A stretch of DNA of 64,000 bases from Erysipelotrichaceae bacterium (GCA_015059105.1 SVBB01000004.1:87602-151601); one strand, 5' to 3'; shown: positions 54,338 to 63,919, counted from the first letter of the stretch. Numbers and translations are program-made. The notes: generated by a model not told the origin, from the sequence alone.

Positions 54338-54359
54338 AAGGCTTTATGAGCCTTTTTTC
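54338..54359 (+). terminator. Terminator after the thyA-dfrA transcript
   Basis: AAGGCT-TTATG-AGCCTT followed by TTTTC. Confidence 0.8.
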
Positions 54360-54402
54360 TTGCTCTTTTTCCCTATAATAAATAAATACATATCGAATAT
54401 AT

Positions 54403-54427
54403 TACGGAATTCCGTTATATTATTAGT
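54403..54427 (+). promoter_or_regulatory. Promoter and operator of the HTH gene
   Basis: Perfect palindrome ACGGAATTCCGT (54404-54415) immediately before TATATT (54416-54421); then ATTAGT and the ATG at 54428. Placement between -35 and -10 suits autorepression by the HTH protein. Confidence 0.55.
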
Positions 54428-54994
54428 ATGAATTTCAAAGAACTATTAGCGTATAAAAAAGAGAACGGGTATTTATTATCTAAAAATACAGGTATACCCT
54501 ATATGACTATATATGATTTGATTAATGGCAAAACATCGATTCAAAACATCACTTTAAAAAACGCTATTAAAATAGCGATTTACCTTGATATGAATGTCGA
54601 AGATCTCGCTAAGATAGATAACCCCAACTTCATAGAATTCAGGTGTTTTCGTAACAACTTATTACACGATTTAAAAAATATCGGTCCAGAAGCTTTTATC
54701 AACAAGATAATTCAAACAAAAGAAATTGATTTTTATTACAAGAATGATGGCAAGGCTTATGCTTATTATCTTCTAGCCTTATTAGATTATCTTTGTAGAA
54801 GCAATAATTACCCAAAATATGTAAAAAGATATAACAAAATAAGGAAAGAAAAACTAGACACTCCTTTCTTTGTAGGAAGCAGCATTATCAAATTCAATAC
54901 AATTGAAGATGCAGAAAAAGAATTTAACATCACTGTTATCCCAGAATTTAAAAAATTCAATATCATAGAAGGAGATGTCAATAATGTTGCATAA
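54428..54994 (+). CDS. HTH-domain protein with unknown C-terminal domain
   Basis: 188 residues. An N-terminal Xre-like helix-turn-helix (about 1-60: LLSKNTGIPYMTIYDLINGK) and a C-terminal part with KAYAYYLLALLDYLCRSNNY. This resembles regulators of toxin-antitoxin-like loci, but no partner gene is adjacent. Predicted leaderless mRNA. Confidence 0.7.
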   Translation: MNFKELLAYKKENGYLLSKNTGIPYMTIYDLINGKTSIQNITLKNAIKIAIYLDMNVEDLAKIDNPNFIEFRCFRNNLLHDLKNIGPEAFINKIIQTKEIDFYYKNDGKAYAYYLLALLDYLCRSNNYPKYVKRYNKIRKEKLDTPFFVGSSIIKFNTIEDAEKEFNITVIPEFKKFNIIEGDVNNVA

Positions 54995-55000
54995 TTCACT

Positions 55001-55052
55001 AAGTGACCTACTCCCCCCCCCACTTCTAAAGTGGTAGATAGGTCACTTTTTA
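55001..55052 (+). terminator. Terminator with a C9 tract in its loop
   Basis: AAGTGACCTA pairs with TAGGTCACTT and TTTTATC follows on the plus strand. The loop holds nine C (55013-55021). The opposite-strand cysE stop codon lies inside the stem. Confidence 0.7.
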
Positions 55053-55690
55053 TCTTTATAGATAATTTTTGGTTTATCAAGCACTACTCTCTGATTAGGA
55101 GCAACACTTTCTGTTAAAAAGACGTTACCACCAACAGTGACATTATCACCAATGGTGATATCTCCAATAATAGAAGCATTCGCATAGATGACGACATCAT
55201 TACCGATGGTTGGATGTCTTTTCACATCTCTGATGCTTTGACCTTTATCTGGAGAAAGGGCACCTAAAGTAACGCCTTGATAGATTTTAACGCGGTCACC
55301 CACTATTGAGGTTTGTCCGATAACTACCCCAGTCCCATGGTCGATAAAGAATGGACAGCCAATAGTCGCACCAGGATGGATATCGATACCAGTGATTTCA
55401 TGCGCGTATTCACTAGCGATACGAGCTTCGAGCTTCTGTTTATGGTGATATAAATAATTCGCGACGCGGTAAAAGCATATCGCTTTATAACCTGGATAAG
55501 CGATTTTGATTTCATCAACAGTTGATGCTGCAGGATCAGAATCGAAGAAAAACTGCGCATCTTTATCTAAACGCTCTTTGATTTCCGCGATTGCTTCTTT
55601 AGGAAGAACGTGGTTAGCTAAAGGCTCACCAAAATTGATGTGATCGATGATATTTTTGATATCCGCAATTAAACAGTCTCGGCAGTACAT
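55043..55690 (-). CDS. cysE: Serine O-acetyltransferase
   Basis: 215 residues. Left-handed beta-helix hexapeptide repeats (DIHPGATIGCPFFIDHGTGVVIG region) with catalytic His residues in FIDHGTG and KRHPTIGN. First step of cysteine synthesis. Starts 3 bp after the flavodiiron gene stops, possibly linking Cys supply to Fe-S and rubredoxin need. Confidence 0.92.
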   Translation of the reverse strand: MYCRDCLIADIKNIIDHINFGEPLANHVLPKEAIAEIKERLDKDAQFFFDSDPAASTVDEIKIAYPGYKAICFYRVANYLYHHKQKLEARIASEYAHEITGIDIHPGATIGCPFFIDHGTGVVIGQTSIVGDRVKIYQGVTLGALSPDKGQSIRDVKRHPTIGNDVVIYANASIIGDITIGDNVTVGGNVFLTESVAPNQRVVLDKPKIIYKDKK

Positions 55691-55693
55691 AAA

Positions 55694-57484
55694 TTATTGA
55701 ATCTTTTCAAAGTCAGAGGCGCCGTGCTTACAAAGTGGGCAAATGAAATCATCTGGGAGTTCTTCGCCTTCATAGACATAACCACAGACTTTACAAACCC
55801 AGCCTTTCTTGCCTTCAGTTGCTGGTTTTGGTTTGACATTAGCCTGATAGTAGTTATATGTCATCGTTTCTCGATCAGAGAGGACTCTAGCTTCTTGTAC
55901 TGTACAGATGAACATACCATGTGTATCTAAATCGACATATTGTTCGACTTTAAGAGACATCATCGCGTTGGAATATTGATTTAAGAAGAGTAAGCCATTA
56001 TCACTTCTTGGATAATCTAAACCTTCAAACTTATCAACGTTTCTACCGCTTTGGAAACCATATCTTTCAAAGACGGAGAAAGGTGCTTCAACTGATAAAC
56101 AGTTGACATTCATCTTACCTGTTTGTTTGATGACGTGATGAGAATAATTTGCTTTATTGATACAAACAGCGATTCTCTCTGGTGAATTCGCGACTTGGCT
56201 CACTGTATTGACGATTAAACCATTGTCTTTTTTCCCGTCGTTAGATGTGACGACATATAAGCCGTATCCAATCTTGAATAAAGCTTTTAAATCATTCTTA
56301 TCAGCAGTATCTTCTTTAATCGCTAAATAATCTTGGCATAATTCATTTGCCAAATCTTCGATTTCTTGTTTATTTGTGTCATTCATCGCGGAGAGAATTT
56401 TGACATTGTGATTAGTGAATGTTAAGTTCTTACATCCTTCAAGCATTCCTTTCATCACTTTATGCGCGAGAGGAGCCCAGGAACCATTTTCAATGAAGCC
56501 CACTGTTTTATTTTGGAAATTTCTTTCTGTTAAGTGATGGATGAATTCCTTCATAAATGGGAAGATTTCCGTATTATATGTCGTTGTTGCTAAAACGATA
56601 CGGCCATATCTAAAGGCATCTTCAACCGCTTCCGCCATATCGCATCTTGCTAAATCGTTAACCACGACTTTTGGACAGCCTTTGGCTTTGAGTTTATCCG
56701 CGAGGAGTTCAACCGCGGCTTTTGTATGTCCGTATACTGATGTATAGCAGATTAAGACACCATCTGTCTCAGTTTGATAACTGGACCAAATATTGTATAA
56801 ATTGAGATAGTAACCAAGATTTTCTTTTAATACTGGTCCATGTAATGGACAGATGATTTGAATATCTAAATTAGCGGCTTTCTTTAAGACAGCTTGCACT
56901 TGGGCACCATATTTGCCAACAATACCGATATAATAACGTCTCGCTTCACAAGCCCAATCTTCTTCAACATCTAATGCACCAAATTTACCAAAGCCATCAG
57001 CAGAGAATAAGACTTTATCAGTTTCATCATATGTGAACATGACTTCTGGCCAGTGCACCATTGGGGCAGCCACGAAATGTAAGATGTGATGTCCTAAGTT
57101 AAGGGTGTCACCTTCGGCGATGACGATTCTTCTATCTTCAAATTCAGTTCCGAAGAAGTTTTTCATCATCGTAAATGCTTTTTGGCTAGAAACGATTGTC
57201 GCTTTAGGATAATTCTTTAAGAAATTAACAATATTTGCAGAATGGTCTGGTTCCATATGTTGAACCACTAAATAGTCAGGCTTACGGCCGTTTAATGCTT
57301 TTTCAACATTGTCGAGCCATTCATGAGTGAAATTCTTATCCACTGTGTCCATGACCACGATCTTGTCATCTAAAATGACATAAGAGTTATAGGCCATGCC
57401 GTTAGGGACATCGTATTGTCCTTCAAATAAATCGATTTTGTGGTCGTTAACCCCAACATAGATAATATCTTTAGTTACGTTCAT
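55694..57484 (-). CDS. Flavodiiron protein fused to flavin reductase-like and rubredoxin domains
   Basis: 596 residues in four parts: metallo-beta-lactamase diiron domain (about 1-250; ligands in VVQHMEPDHSANI), flavodoxin (about 252-395; ICYTSVYGHTKAAVE), flavin-reductase-like domain (about 405-545) and C-terminal rubredoxin (WVCKVCGYVYEGE and FICPLCKHGA). Reduces O2 or NO to water or N2O in anaerobes. Having its own rubredoxin and reductase domain suggests it can take electrons directly from NAD(P)H or from few partners. Confidence 0.93.
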   Translation of the reverse strand: MNVTKDIIYVGVNDHKIDLFEGQYDVPNGMAYNSYVILDDKIVVMDTVDKNFTHEWLDNVEKALNGRKPDYLVVQHMEPDHSANIVNFLKNYPKATIVSSQKAFTMMKNFFGTEFEDRRIVIAEGDTLNLGHHILHFVAAPMVHWPEVMFTYDETDKVLFSADGFGKFGALDVEEDWACEARRYYIGIVGKYGAQVQAVLKKAANLDIQIICPLHGPVLKENLGYYLNLYNIWSSYQTETDGVLICYTSVYGHTKAAVELLADKLKAKGCPKVVVNDLARCDMAEAVEDAFRYGRIVLATTTYNTEIFPFMKEFIHHLTERNFQNKTVGFIENGSWAPLAHKVMKGMLEGCKNLTFTNHNVKILSAMNDTNKQEIEDLANELCQDYLAIKEDTADKNDLKALFKIGYGLYVVTSNDGKKDNGLIVNTVSQVANSPERIAVCINKANYSHHVIKQTGKMNVNCLSVEAPFSVFERYGFQSGRNVDKFEGLDYPRSDNGLLFLNQYSNAMMSLKVEQYVDLDTHGMFICTVQEARVLSDRETMTYNYYQANVKPKPATEGKKGWVCKVCGYVYEGEELPDDFICPLCKHGASDFEKIQ

Positions 57485-57570
57485 ATTTTTCTCCTTATGT
57501 AATGAGGATTAAAAAAATCCTCCATAACATAATAATTATGAAGGAAAAGTTATTAAATTACTATTTATAT

Positions 57571-58446
57571 TTAGATTTTGACTTCTTTACCGCGGAAGAA
57601 ACAGCCATACATTCCCGGACCAACCCCAATACCGACGATCGTCCCGATTGGGAATGTCTCTACTTTTAGTCCTAATTCGCTTTCAATATGCTCTTTCATA
57701 TATTTTTGATAGCTATCTCCCATGATGGAGCCAACATAAATCGTTTTAGTATCTTCATTCATATTATCTTTGATATATTGAATGGAAGCTTCTAAGGCTG
57801 CTTTCATCCCTCTCACTTTGTTAAAGGCATAATTCTCACCTTTTCTATTGAACATGATAAGCGGTTTAATGCCGATTAAATTGCCAAAGAAGGCGGCTGG
57901 ACCAGATACGCGACCCATCGCTCTTAAGTAGGAAAGATTTTCTAAAGAACCGATTTCGTGATAGAACTGCTTATTATCTTCCACCCATTTCGCGACCTCT
58001 TCTAATGATTTACCTTCATCTCTGAGTTTACAGGCATCAAAGCACATCACTCCTAAAGCCATATCTGCTCTTTTAGAGTCGATACCGATAATCTTTCTTT
58101 CTGGATAACTTTCTAATAATTCTTCTGAAGCAAGTCTCACCGCATTAACCGAACCAGATAAAGCACCAGAACAACCGATATAAAGAATATCGATTCCTTT
58201 CTTTAAATATGGTTCAAACTTTTCAAGCACTTCTTGGAAAGTGACTAAACTAGTTTTAATCTTCACGTTTGGATCTTTGATCCAGTTATATAATTGCTCT
58301 AATGAATATTCTTCAAAGGCTAAATCCGCGTGATAATCATCTTTGCCGTTAACATTGATACCCATGCGAAGGTAGTCGATGTTATATTCTTTTAACTGCT
58401 TAACTGATAAATCAGTACAGGAATCTGTAAATATTTGAAAAGCCAT
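57571..58446 (-). CDS. DegV-family fatty acid-binding protein
   Basis: 291 residues. Starts FQIFTDSCTDLSVKQL, with TSLVTFQEVLEKF and IGCSGALSGSVNAVRLA, the lipid-headgroup pocket, and IGVGPGMYGCFF. FakB-type proteins present fatty acids to the kinase FakA, which is not in the window. Ribosome binding site GGGAG. Confidence 0.92.
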   Translation of the reverse strand: MAFQIFTDSCTDLSVKQLKEYNIDYLRMGINVNGKDDYHADLAFEEYSLEQLYNWIKDPNVKIKTSLVTFQEVLEKFEPYLKKGIDILYIGCSGALSGSVNAVRLASEELLESYPERKIIGIDSKRADMALGVMCFDACKLRDEGKSLEEVAKWVEDNKQFYHEIGSLENLSYLRAMGRVSGPAAFFGNLIGIKPLIMFNRKGENYAFNKVRGMKAALEASIQYIKDNMNEDTKTIYVGSIMGDSYQKYMKEHIESELGLKVETFPIGTIVGIGVGPGMYGCFFRGKEVKI

Positions 58447-58501
58447 AAAAATCTCCCTAACAGAGATTATTATGCAATAATTCTAGATAAATATCTATCG
58501 G

Positions 58502-58975
58502 TTATTGAGATTGAGAAGGCTCTTTTTTATTCGGCTCGTAATGATAATTCACTTTTTCATTAAGTTTCTTCATTATTTCAAACATCTTGTCATCATCAAC
58601 GAGGCGAATGAGATAGTCAAATACAGGATCTTGCACTGTTCCTCTTTCATATCTAGCGATATTCTTTTCCCCACAGTGAATGAATCTTGCAAGTTCTACT
58701 TGTGACATCCCTCTCTTATTGCGGATACGCTTGATATCTTCGGAAGTTAATAAACCCACTATTCTGCGATATTCGTCATAAAGAATAATATCGTTGGAGA
58801 TATTGAATTCTGCAGGATTAAGAAGACGACCACATCGATCACAAATCCCATAATTAAGTTCGACTTCCACAGGAACATTTCCACCAATCATATGGAGTCC
58901 TTTTCTTTTAATCACTTTATAAGTGACTTCATCATCGCAATCTTCGCAGAGCGCGGTTTTAATTTCTTTAGGCAT
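58502..58975 (-). CDS. MqsA/YgiT-type zinc-finger HTH antitoxin
   Basis: 157 residues from the ATG at 58975, 8 nt after GAGGAGG. An N-terminal zinc finger (LCEDCDDE and GICDRCGRL, two CxxC pairs) and a C-terminal Xre HTH (RNKRGMSQVELARFIHCGE). Represses its own operon and neutralises the toxin. Overlaps the toxin stop. Confidence 0.85.
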   Translation of the reverse strand: MPKEIKTALCEDCDDEVTYKVIKRKGLHMIGGNVPVEVELNYGICDRCGRLLNPAEFNISNDIILYDEYRRIVGLLTSEDIKRIRNKRGMSQVELARFIHCGEKNIARYERGTVQDPVFDYLIRLVDDDKMFEIMKKLNEKVNYHYEPNKKEPSQSQ

Positions 58976-59330
58976 GAACAATATCCTCCTCATCTTCATG
59001 TAAACTTAATAACAATACTCTATGGACCGTAATGAACATTTTAATTTTGATGTACACTCGCTTCCCATCCCAATATTTCTTGAAAACCCATACAGGTTTA
59101 TTCCTGCTTAGGCTAGGTTTGTTGTCAGGAACTGGTCCCATAATATAATTGCTTTCATCCAAACTCTTAACAAAGTCAACAAGTTTTTCCTTACTGATTT
59201 TATTAGTTTCAATAAAAGCAATTGTTTTTTCATAAGAACTGACCTCAAGTTTACTTACATCTAGATGACTTATGAGCTCTAATAGTTCTTGTAATGTTAA
59301 GGCCATATCTTTCTCATAATTATCACTCAT
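58968..59330 (-). CDS. MqsR-like toxin
   Basis: 120 residues. The C-terminal half has YIMGPVPDN, PVWVFKKYWDGKRVYIKIKM and VLLLSLHEDE, the pattern of toxins paired with YgiT-type antitoxins. Toxin-first order as in mqsRA. GAGGAG ribosome binding site. Expected mRNA interferase, by family. Confidence 0.75.
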   Translation of the reverse strand: MSDNYEKDMALTLQELLELISHLDVSKLEVSSYEKTIAFIETNKISKEKLVDFVKSLDESNYIMGPVPDNKPSLSRNKPVWVFKKYWDGKRVYIKIKMFITVHRVLLLSLHEDEEDIVHA

Positions 59331-59357
59331 AAGGCAAGTCTCCTCATGAGTAATTTA

Positions 59358-59401
59358 GTATCATATGATACCATTATAGCTTTTTGTTTTTTCATAATCA
59401 A
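59358..59401 (-). promoter_or_regulatory. Promoter and operator of the MqsRA-like pair
   Basis: TTGATT (59396-59401), 17-bp spacer, perfect TATAAT (59373-59378), then a 14-bp palindrome GTATCATATGATAC at 59358-59371 spanning the predicted start of transcription. Confidence 0.75.
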
Positions 59402-59402
59402 T

Positions 59403-59448
59403 AAAAACCCTCCTAATATATAAGAGGGCAAAAAGTGAAAATTTTCGG
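59403..59448. repeat. 46-bp repeat, copy B
   Basis: Identical to 26192-26237. It lies 31 bp after the copA stop and directly abuts the -35 box of the toxin-antitoxin promoter. Here the hairpin plus TTTTT would end copA transcription; the AGGAGGG arm is not followed by a peptide gene. Confidence 0.85.
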
Positions 59449-59479
59449 ATTTTATTTCCGAAAAATGTAAAAAACTTTG

Positions 59480-59686
59480 TTATTTCTCGATATTTAGGAC
59501 CTTATAACCAGCTTCCTCGACTTTTTTAGTGATCATATCGTTATCAATATTTCCATCTACTAATGCATAGCCACTTTCAAGATTAACTTCTTTAACATTT
59601 AATCCATCGATGCTTTTTAATGCATCAGTGACATGCTTGACGCAGTGCATGCACATCATTCCTTCAATCTTAATCTTACTTTCCAT
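59480..59686 (-). CDS. CopZ-like copper chaperone by internal start within copA
   Basis: An in-frame ATG at 59686 is preceded by AAAGGAG 11 nt upstream, inside the copA linker. Translation from here would yield a free 68-residue domain [19 protein letters not shown]..., the size and fold of CopZ. No separate copZ gene is in the operon. The spacing is a little long, so use is unproven. Confidence 0.4.
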   Translation of the reverse strand: MESKIKIEGMMCMHCVKHVTDALKSIDGLNVKEVNLESGYALVDGNIDNDMITKKVEEAGYKVLNIEK

Positions 59687-62008
59687 ATTTTTATCTTCTC
59701 CTTTAATAAATATATCTGGTAACTCTTTCATTTTACGATGATGTTTATTTTTGTTATCTAATTTAAATAAATTTAATCTTAATGCATTTAATACTACTGT
59801 AACTGAGGATAATGCCATCGCAGCCGCGCCATACCACGGTTTTAGCTTTGCTAATCCCACTCCAGAAAGGGCACCGGCAGCAATCGGAATCATAATGATA
59901 TTATAGAAGAACGCCCAGAATAAATTCTCTTTGATATTCTTTAATGTTTGTCTTGATAATCTAATCGCATTACAAGCATCCACTAAAGAGGATTTTGTTA
60001 AAACAACATCCGCGGATTCAAGGGCGACATCACTACCCGCGCCAATAGCCATACCAATATCAGCTTTAGTTAAAGCAGGCGCGTCATTAACTCCGTCCCC
60101 CACCATTAATACTTTGCCATATTTTTGTAATTTGCTAATAACATCAAGTTTATCTTCAGGATGAACATCAGATAAATAATGTTTGATTCCGACTTGTTCA
60201 GCGATTGCTTTTGCAGTTAAACCGTTATCACCAGTAAGCATAATTGGTAATAAACCTAAATCTTTAAACTGTTTTATTGCTTCAATAGAATCTTCTTTGA
60301 TCGTATCGCTAACCGCGATAATACCTAAAACTTGCTTATTATATACAAAATATAAAGGTGTCTTACCTTTCTTTGCATAACTATCTCCTACTATTTTTAT
60401 TTCTTTAGAAATATAGTCTTTGACTAATTCATAATTGCCACCTAGTAGAAGCTTATCATCAACAAAACCTTGTACACCTTTTCCAGGGACTAATGAAAAA
60501 CCTGATACATCAACTTTATCAATATTATTTTCTTCTCCATATTTAGTGATGGCTTTAGAAAGAGGATGTTCGCTTTTCGATTCAATTGAATAAGCAAAAG
60601 TTAATAATCTTTCATCGATAATATGAATATCGTTAATAGTAGGTTGTCCTTTCGTAATTGTTCCCGTTTTATCTAAGACGACATATTCCATCTTTCCTGT
60701 TTCTTCTAAACTAACCGCGGTTTTAAATAAAATACCGTGTTTCGCGCCTAGTCCACTTCCGACCATAATCGCTACGGGAGTTGCTAAGCCTAACGCGCAT
60801 GGACAAGAGATGACTAAGACGGCAATTGCTCTTTCAAAAGAATAACCTACTAATGTTGTATGTTCTAACGTAGAAACAAATCCGCTTCCAAAGATAATCC
60901 AACAAATGAAAACGATTAAAGCTATACCCATTACTACAGGTACAAATACACCACTTACTTTATCCGCGATTTTTGCAATTTCCGCTTTAGAAGAAGTTGC
61001 ATCTTCTACCATCTTGATAATCTTATTGATCGTCGTTTCTTGACCGACATTCGTCGCTTTACAAGTTAACGATCCATATTGATTGATAGAAGCTGAAACA
61101 ACTTTATCTCCAATAGTTTTATCAACTGGTAAAGATTCTCCTGTTAATATCGATTCATCAGCAGAAGAATTTCCTTCAATAACTAAGCCGTCTACTGGGA
61201 AAGACTCACCAGGTTTTACTAAAAAGATATCATTGACTTTAACTTCATCAATCTCCACTTCTATTTGTTGACCATCTTTTAAGATAGTTGCCTTTTTAGG
61301 CGCCATATTAAGAAGATTTTTAATTGCAGAAGTCGTTTTACCTTTGGAATAGCTTTCAAGTAATTTACCAATCGTGATTAATGTTGGAACCATCCCTGCA
61401 GTTTCAAAAGAAATATTCATGCTTAAATGCATTATTCTTTCAAAGTCATAGATCGCTGGAATAGTAAAACTAAGCATAATACCCATAATCACTAATGAAT
61501 ATATATAAGCAACTGAAGAGCCTAACGCCACTAAGGTATCCATATTTGGAGATAGATGGAATAATGCCTTAAATCCATTAGTGAAGAACTTATAGTTGAT
61601 GAGCATCAAAACGGTCGCTAAGATGAGCTCAATATAAGTAAGTGTCAACGGATTATTAGCTAAATCTCCAATATTCCATCCGAGCATATAACCCATTGAT
61701 AAATAGAATAATGGGATTAAAAATATAATGGATAAAATTAACCTAATTAATAATATCTTAGTCTTATTATCTTTCTTATTTTCTTTAACTATTTTTTCGC
61801 CTTTCTTCTTTGCCCCATAACCGGCTTTACTAACCGCATTTATGATGTCTTTAGAAGAGAGGTTATCATCATAAGAAACGATCATTGAATTAGTTAAAAG
61901 ATTGACGGATACTTCTTTAACTCCCTCAACATTTTTCACTGCTTTCTCCACTCTTGCAGAACAAGCCGCACAGCTCATTCCCGTAATATCGTATTTCTCG
62001 TTTTCCAT
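59480..62008 (-). CDS. copA: Copper-exporting P-type ATPase with terminal metal-binding domains
   Basis: 842 residues. An N-terminal heavy-metal domain ([10 protein letters not shown]), membrane segments, CPC in [30 protein letters not shown] and [10 protein letters not shown], all Cu(I) P1B-1 hallmarks. A second heavy-metal domain ([10 protein letters not shown]) is appended to the C-terminus after residue 774. Exports Cu(I). Overlaps csoR by TAATG. Confidence 0.94.
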   Translation of the reverse strand: MENEKYDITGMSCAACSARVEKAVKNVEGVKEVSVNLLTNSMIVSYDDNLSSKDIINAVSKAGYGAKKKGEKIVKENKKDNKTKILLIRLILSIIFLIPLFYLSMGYMLGWNIGDLANNPLTLTYIELILATVLMLINYKFFTNGFKALFHLSPNMDTLVALGSSVAYIYSLVIMGIMLSFTIPAIYDFERIMHLSMNISFETAGMVPTLITIGKLLESYSKGKTTSAIKNLLNMAPKKATILKDGQQIEVEIDEVKVNDIFLVKPGESFPVDGLVIEGNSSADESILTGESLPVDKTIGDKVVSASINQYGSLTCKATNVGQETTINKIIKMVEDATSSKAEIAKIADKVSGVFVPVVMGIALIVFICWIIFGSGFVSTLEHTTLVGYSFERAIAVLVISCPCALGLATPVAIMVGSGLGAKHGILFKTAVSLEETGKMEYVVLDKTGTITKGQPTINDIHIIDERLLTFAYSIESKSEHPLSKAITKYGEENNIDKVDVSGFSLVPGKGVQGFVDDKLLLGGNYELVKDYISKEIKIVGDSYAKKGKTPLYFVYNKQVLGIIAVSDTIKEDSIEAIKQFKDLGLLPIMLTGDNGLTAKAIAEQVGIKHYLSDVHPEDKLDVISKLQKYGKVLMVGDGVNDAPALTKADIGMAIGAGSDVALESADVVLTKSSLVDACNAIRLSRQTLKNIKENLFWAFFYNIIMIPIAAGALSGVGLAKLKPWYGAAAMALSSVTVVLNALRLNLFKLDNKNKHHRKMKELPDIFIKGEDKNMESKIKIEGMMCMHCVKHVTDALKSIDGLNVKEVNLESGYALVDGNIDNDMITKKVEEAGYKVLNIEK

Positions 62009-62316
62009 TATTTGAGTTTCCTCATCAATTCAAAAGCTTCATTTAAAGAATCTTCTTTGCCAGCTTTGATATCATCGCTGACACAGGTTTCCATATGGCT
62101 TTTTAAAAGAATATAACCAACTTGTTGTAAAGCTGATTCACTCGCGGCAATCTGTGTTAATATATCTCCACAATAACGGTTATCATCAAGCATTTTAGTG
62201 ATGCCATTAAGTTGACCAATAATTCTATTAAGTCTGACTTTTAAATCTTTGATTTCTTCTTCTCCTCTTGGAGTGTGTTTATATCTTTCACAGGCTGGAC
62301 ATTTAACTTCTTCCAT
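62008..62316 (-). CDS. csoR: Copper-sensing repressor CsoR
   Basis: 102 residues, four-helix CsoR/RcnR fold. Copper ligands Cys-His-Cys appear in NRYCGDIL and SHMETCV. Releases its operator on Cu(I) binding. Heads the csoR-copA operon. Confidence 0.92.
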   Translation of the reverse strand: MEEVKCPACERYKHTPRGEEEIKDLKVRLNRIIGQLNGITKMLDDNRYCGDILTQIAASESALQQVGYILLKSHMETCVSDDIKAGKEDSLNEAFELMRKLK

Positions 62317-62329
62317 GGTTTCACCTCAT

Positions 62330-62346
62330 ATACCCACTGGGGGTAT
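62330..62346. promoter_or_regulatory. CsoR operator
   Basis: ATACCCACTGGGGGTAT, a 17-bp interrupted palindrome with the G/C tracts typical of CsoR boxes, 14 bp before the csoR ATG. Confidence 0.8.
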
Positions 62347-62361
62347 CATCTATACATTAGG

Positions 62362-62407
62362 ACGAAAATAAAAATAAGTAAAGCGAAATGCCTCACCTTA
62401 CTTATTT
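62362..62407 (-). terminator. Terminator after the TrpB-like gene
   Basis: AAATAAGTAA pairs with TTACTTATTT across a 16-nt loop, followed by TTATTTTC on the minus strand. Confidence 0.65.
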
Positions 62408-62424
62408 ATTTTTATAATTAATGT

Positions 62425-63840
62425 TTATTTAAGAAACATATGAGGATATCTCTCAAGCATAAAGTCCATATCTTTATCCCCACGACCAGAGAGATTCACT
62501 AATATCGATCCCGTTTTCATATTTCTCGCACATCTAATCGCATAAGCTAAGGCGTGAGAAGATTCAATCGCTGGAATAATACCTTCAAGTCTAGAAAGTA
62601 GGAAGAAAGCTTCAGCGGCTTCATCATCAGTGACATATTCATATTTCACTCTTCCAATTTCCTTTAGGAAAGCATGTTCTGGCCCCACTCCTGGATAATC
62701 TAATCCCGAAGCGATTGAATATGCATCAGCAACTTCTCCGTTTTCTTTTCTTAATGCTAAAGAATTAAAGCCGTGTAATATCGTTTCTTTCCCTAAAGTC
62801 ATCGTCGCCGAGTTTTTACCGATTTCTTTTCCTGTTCCCATCGCTTCAACACCAACGATATTAACTGGTTCTTCTAGGAAGTCTTCAAACATTCCAATCG
62901 CGTTACTGCCGCCTCCAACACAGGCAGTGACGATATCTGGTAGTTCTCCTGTCATTTCTTTAAATTGTTGTTTTGCTTCTCTACCAATAATGTCTTGAAA
63001 ATCTCTGACCATTAATGGATATGGATGTGGGCCAACGGCACTACCAATTACATAAAAGGAATTCTTATAATCTTTCGCCCATGCTTCAAAAGCTTCATCA
63101 ACAGCTTCTTTTAATGTTCTCGTTCCACTTTTAACAGGAATAACATTCGCGCCTAATACTTTGATACGCGCGACATTTGGAGCTTGTTTTTCCATATCGA
63201 CTTCACCCATATAGATGTCACACTCTAGTCCAAAGTAGGCTGCCGCCATCGCGACAGCAGAGCCGTGACTTCCCGCTCCTGTTTCCGCGATGAGTTTCTT
63301 TTTGCCTAAATATTTAGCAAGCAAAGCTTGACCCATCGCATTATTGAGTTTATGTGCGCCTCCATGATTGAGATCTTCTCTTTTTAAATATATCTGCACT
63401 TTTCCTAAATAATTAGATAAATTCTGACAGTGATATATCGGGGTAGGTCTTCCTTGATAATTCTTTCTAATCTCTCTAAGTTCAGCGATGAATTTTGCAC
63501 TTTTCGCGATAGTCATATATCCTTCATATACTTCATCGATGGCTTTTTGAAGATGTTTTGGAAGAAAAGAACCGCCATATCTTCCAAAATAACCGTCTTG
63601 AGAAGGATACATTTTACGATAATTTCTAAAATCTATTTCACTATTTTTAATCGGTGAATCTTCAAATAGTCTTTGTCCTTTGATTCTTCTATCTAATGGT
63701 TTCGGTGCATTTTCTGGTATTAAATATTTATGCCCTTCTAATTTTGCCCCTTCAATGCGTTTCTCTTTTAAGAGAACACGAACTCTTCTTTCGTTAATTC
63801 CCCATTTTTCACTGATTTCACTTACTGTCAAATATTTCAT
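62425..63840 (-). CDS. Tryptophan synthase beta-like enzyme with N-terminal DNA-binding domain
   Basis: 471 residues. Residues 1-50 form an excisionase/MerR-like helix-turn-helix ([20 protein letters not shown], then [13 protein letters not shown]). From about 80 the protein is Trp[16 protein letters not shown] lysine 164 in [11 protein letters not shown], phosphate loop GGGSNAIG. The substrate loop, normally ETGAGQHG, reads ETGAGSHG (Ser191). No trpA or other trp gene is adjacent. It may be a tryptophan-making enzyme acting alone, a changed PLP enzyme, or a regulator. Confidence 0.8.
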   Translation of the reverse strand: MKYLTVSEISEKWGINERRVRVLLKEKRIEGAKLEGHKYLIPENAPKPLDRRIKGQRLFEDSPIKNSEIDFRNYRKMYPSQDGYFGRYGGSFLPKHLQKAIDEVYEGYMTIAKSAKFIAELREIRKNYQGRPTPIYHCQNLSNYLGKVQIYLKREDLNHGGAHKLNNAMGQALLAKYLGKKKLIAETGAGSHGSAVAMAAAYFGLECDIYMGEVDMEKQAPNVARIKVLGANVIPVKSGTRTLKEAVDEAFEAWAKDYKNSFYVIGSAVGPHPYPLMVRDFQDIIGREAKQQFKEMTGELPDIVTACVGGGSNAIGMFEDFLEEPVNIVGVEAMGTGKEIGKNSATMTLGKETILHGFNSLALRKENGEVADAYSIASGLDYPGVGPEHAFLKEIGRVKYEYVTDDEAAEAFFLLSRLEGIIPAIESSHALAYAIRCARNMKTGSILVNLSGRGDKDMDFMLERYPHMFLK

Positions 63841-63919
63841 ACCTTTTTAATCCTTTCGGTATATTCTTTATTCCTATTATATATTATTAAATATAGAAGA
63901 AAAGAAATCTATCTTAAAG

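Noticed and set aside
59328..59395. 22-codon leader ORF (MKKQKAIMVSYD...) after repeat copy B
   Set aside because: Its codons overlie a consensus promoter (TTGATT-17-TATAAT) and an operator palindrome, so it is better read as control DNA.
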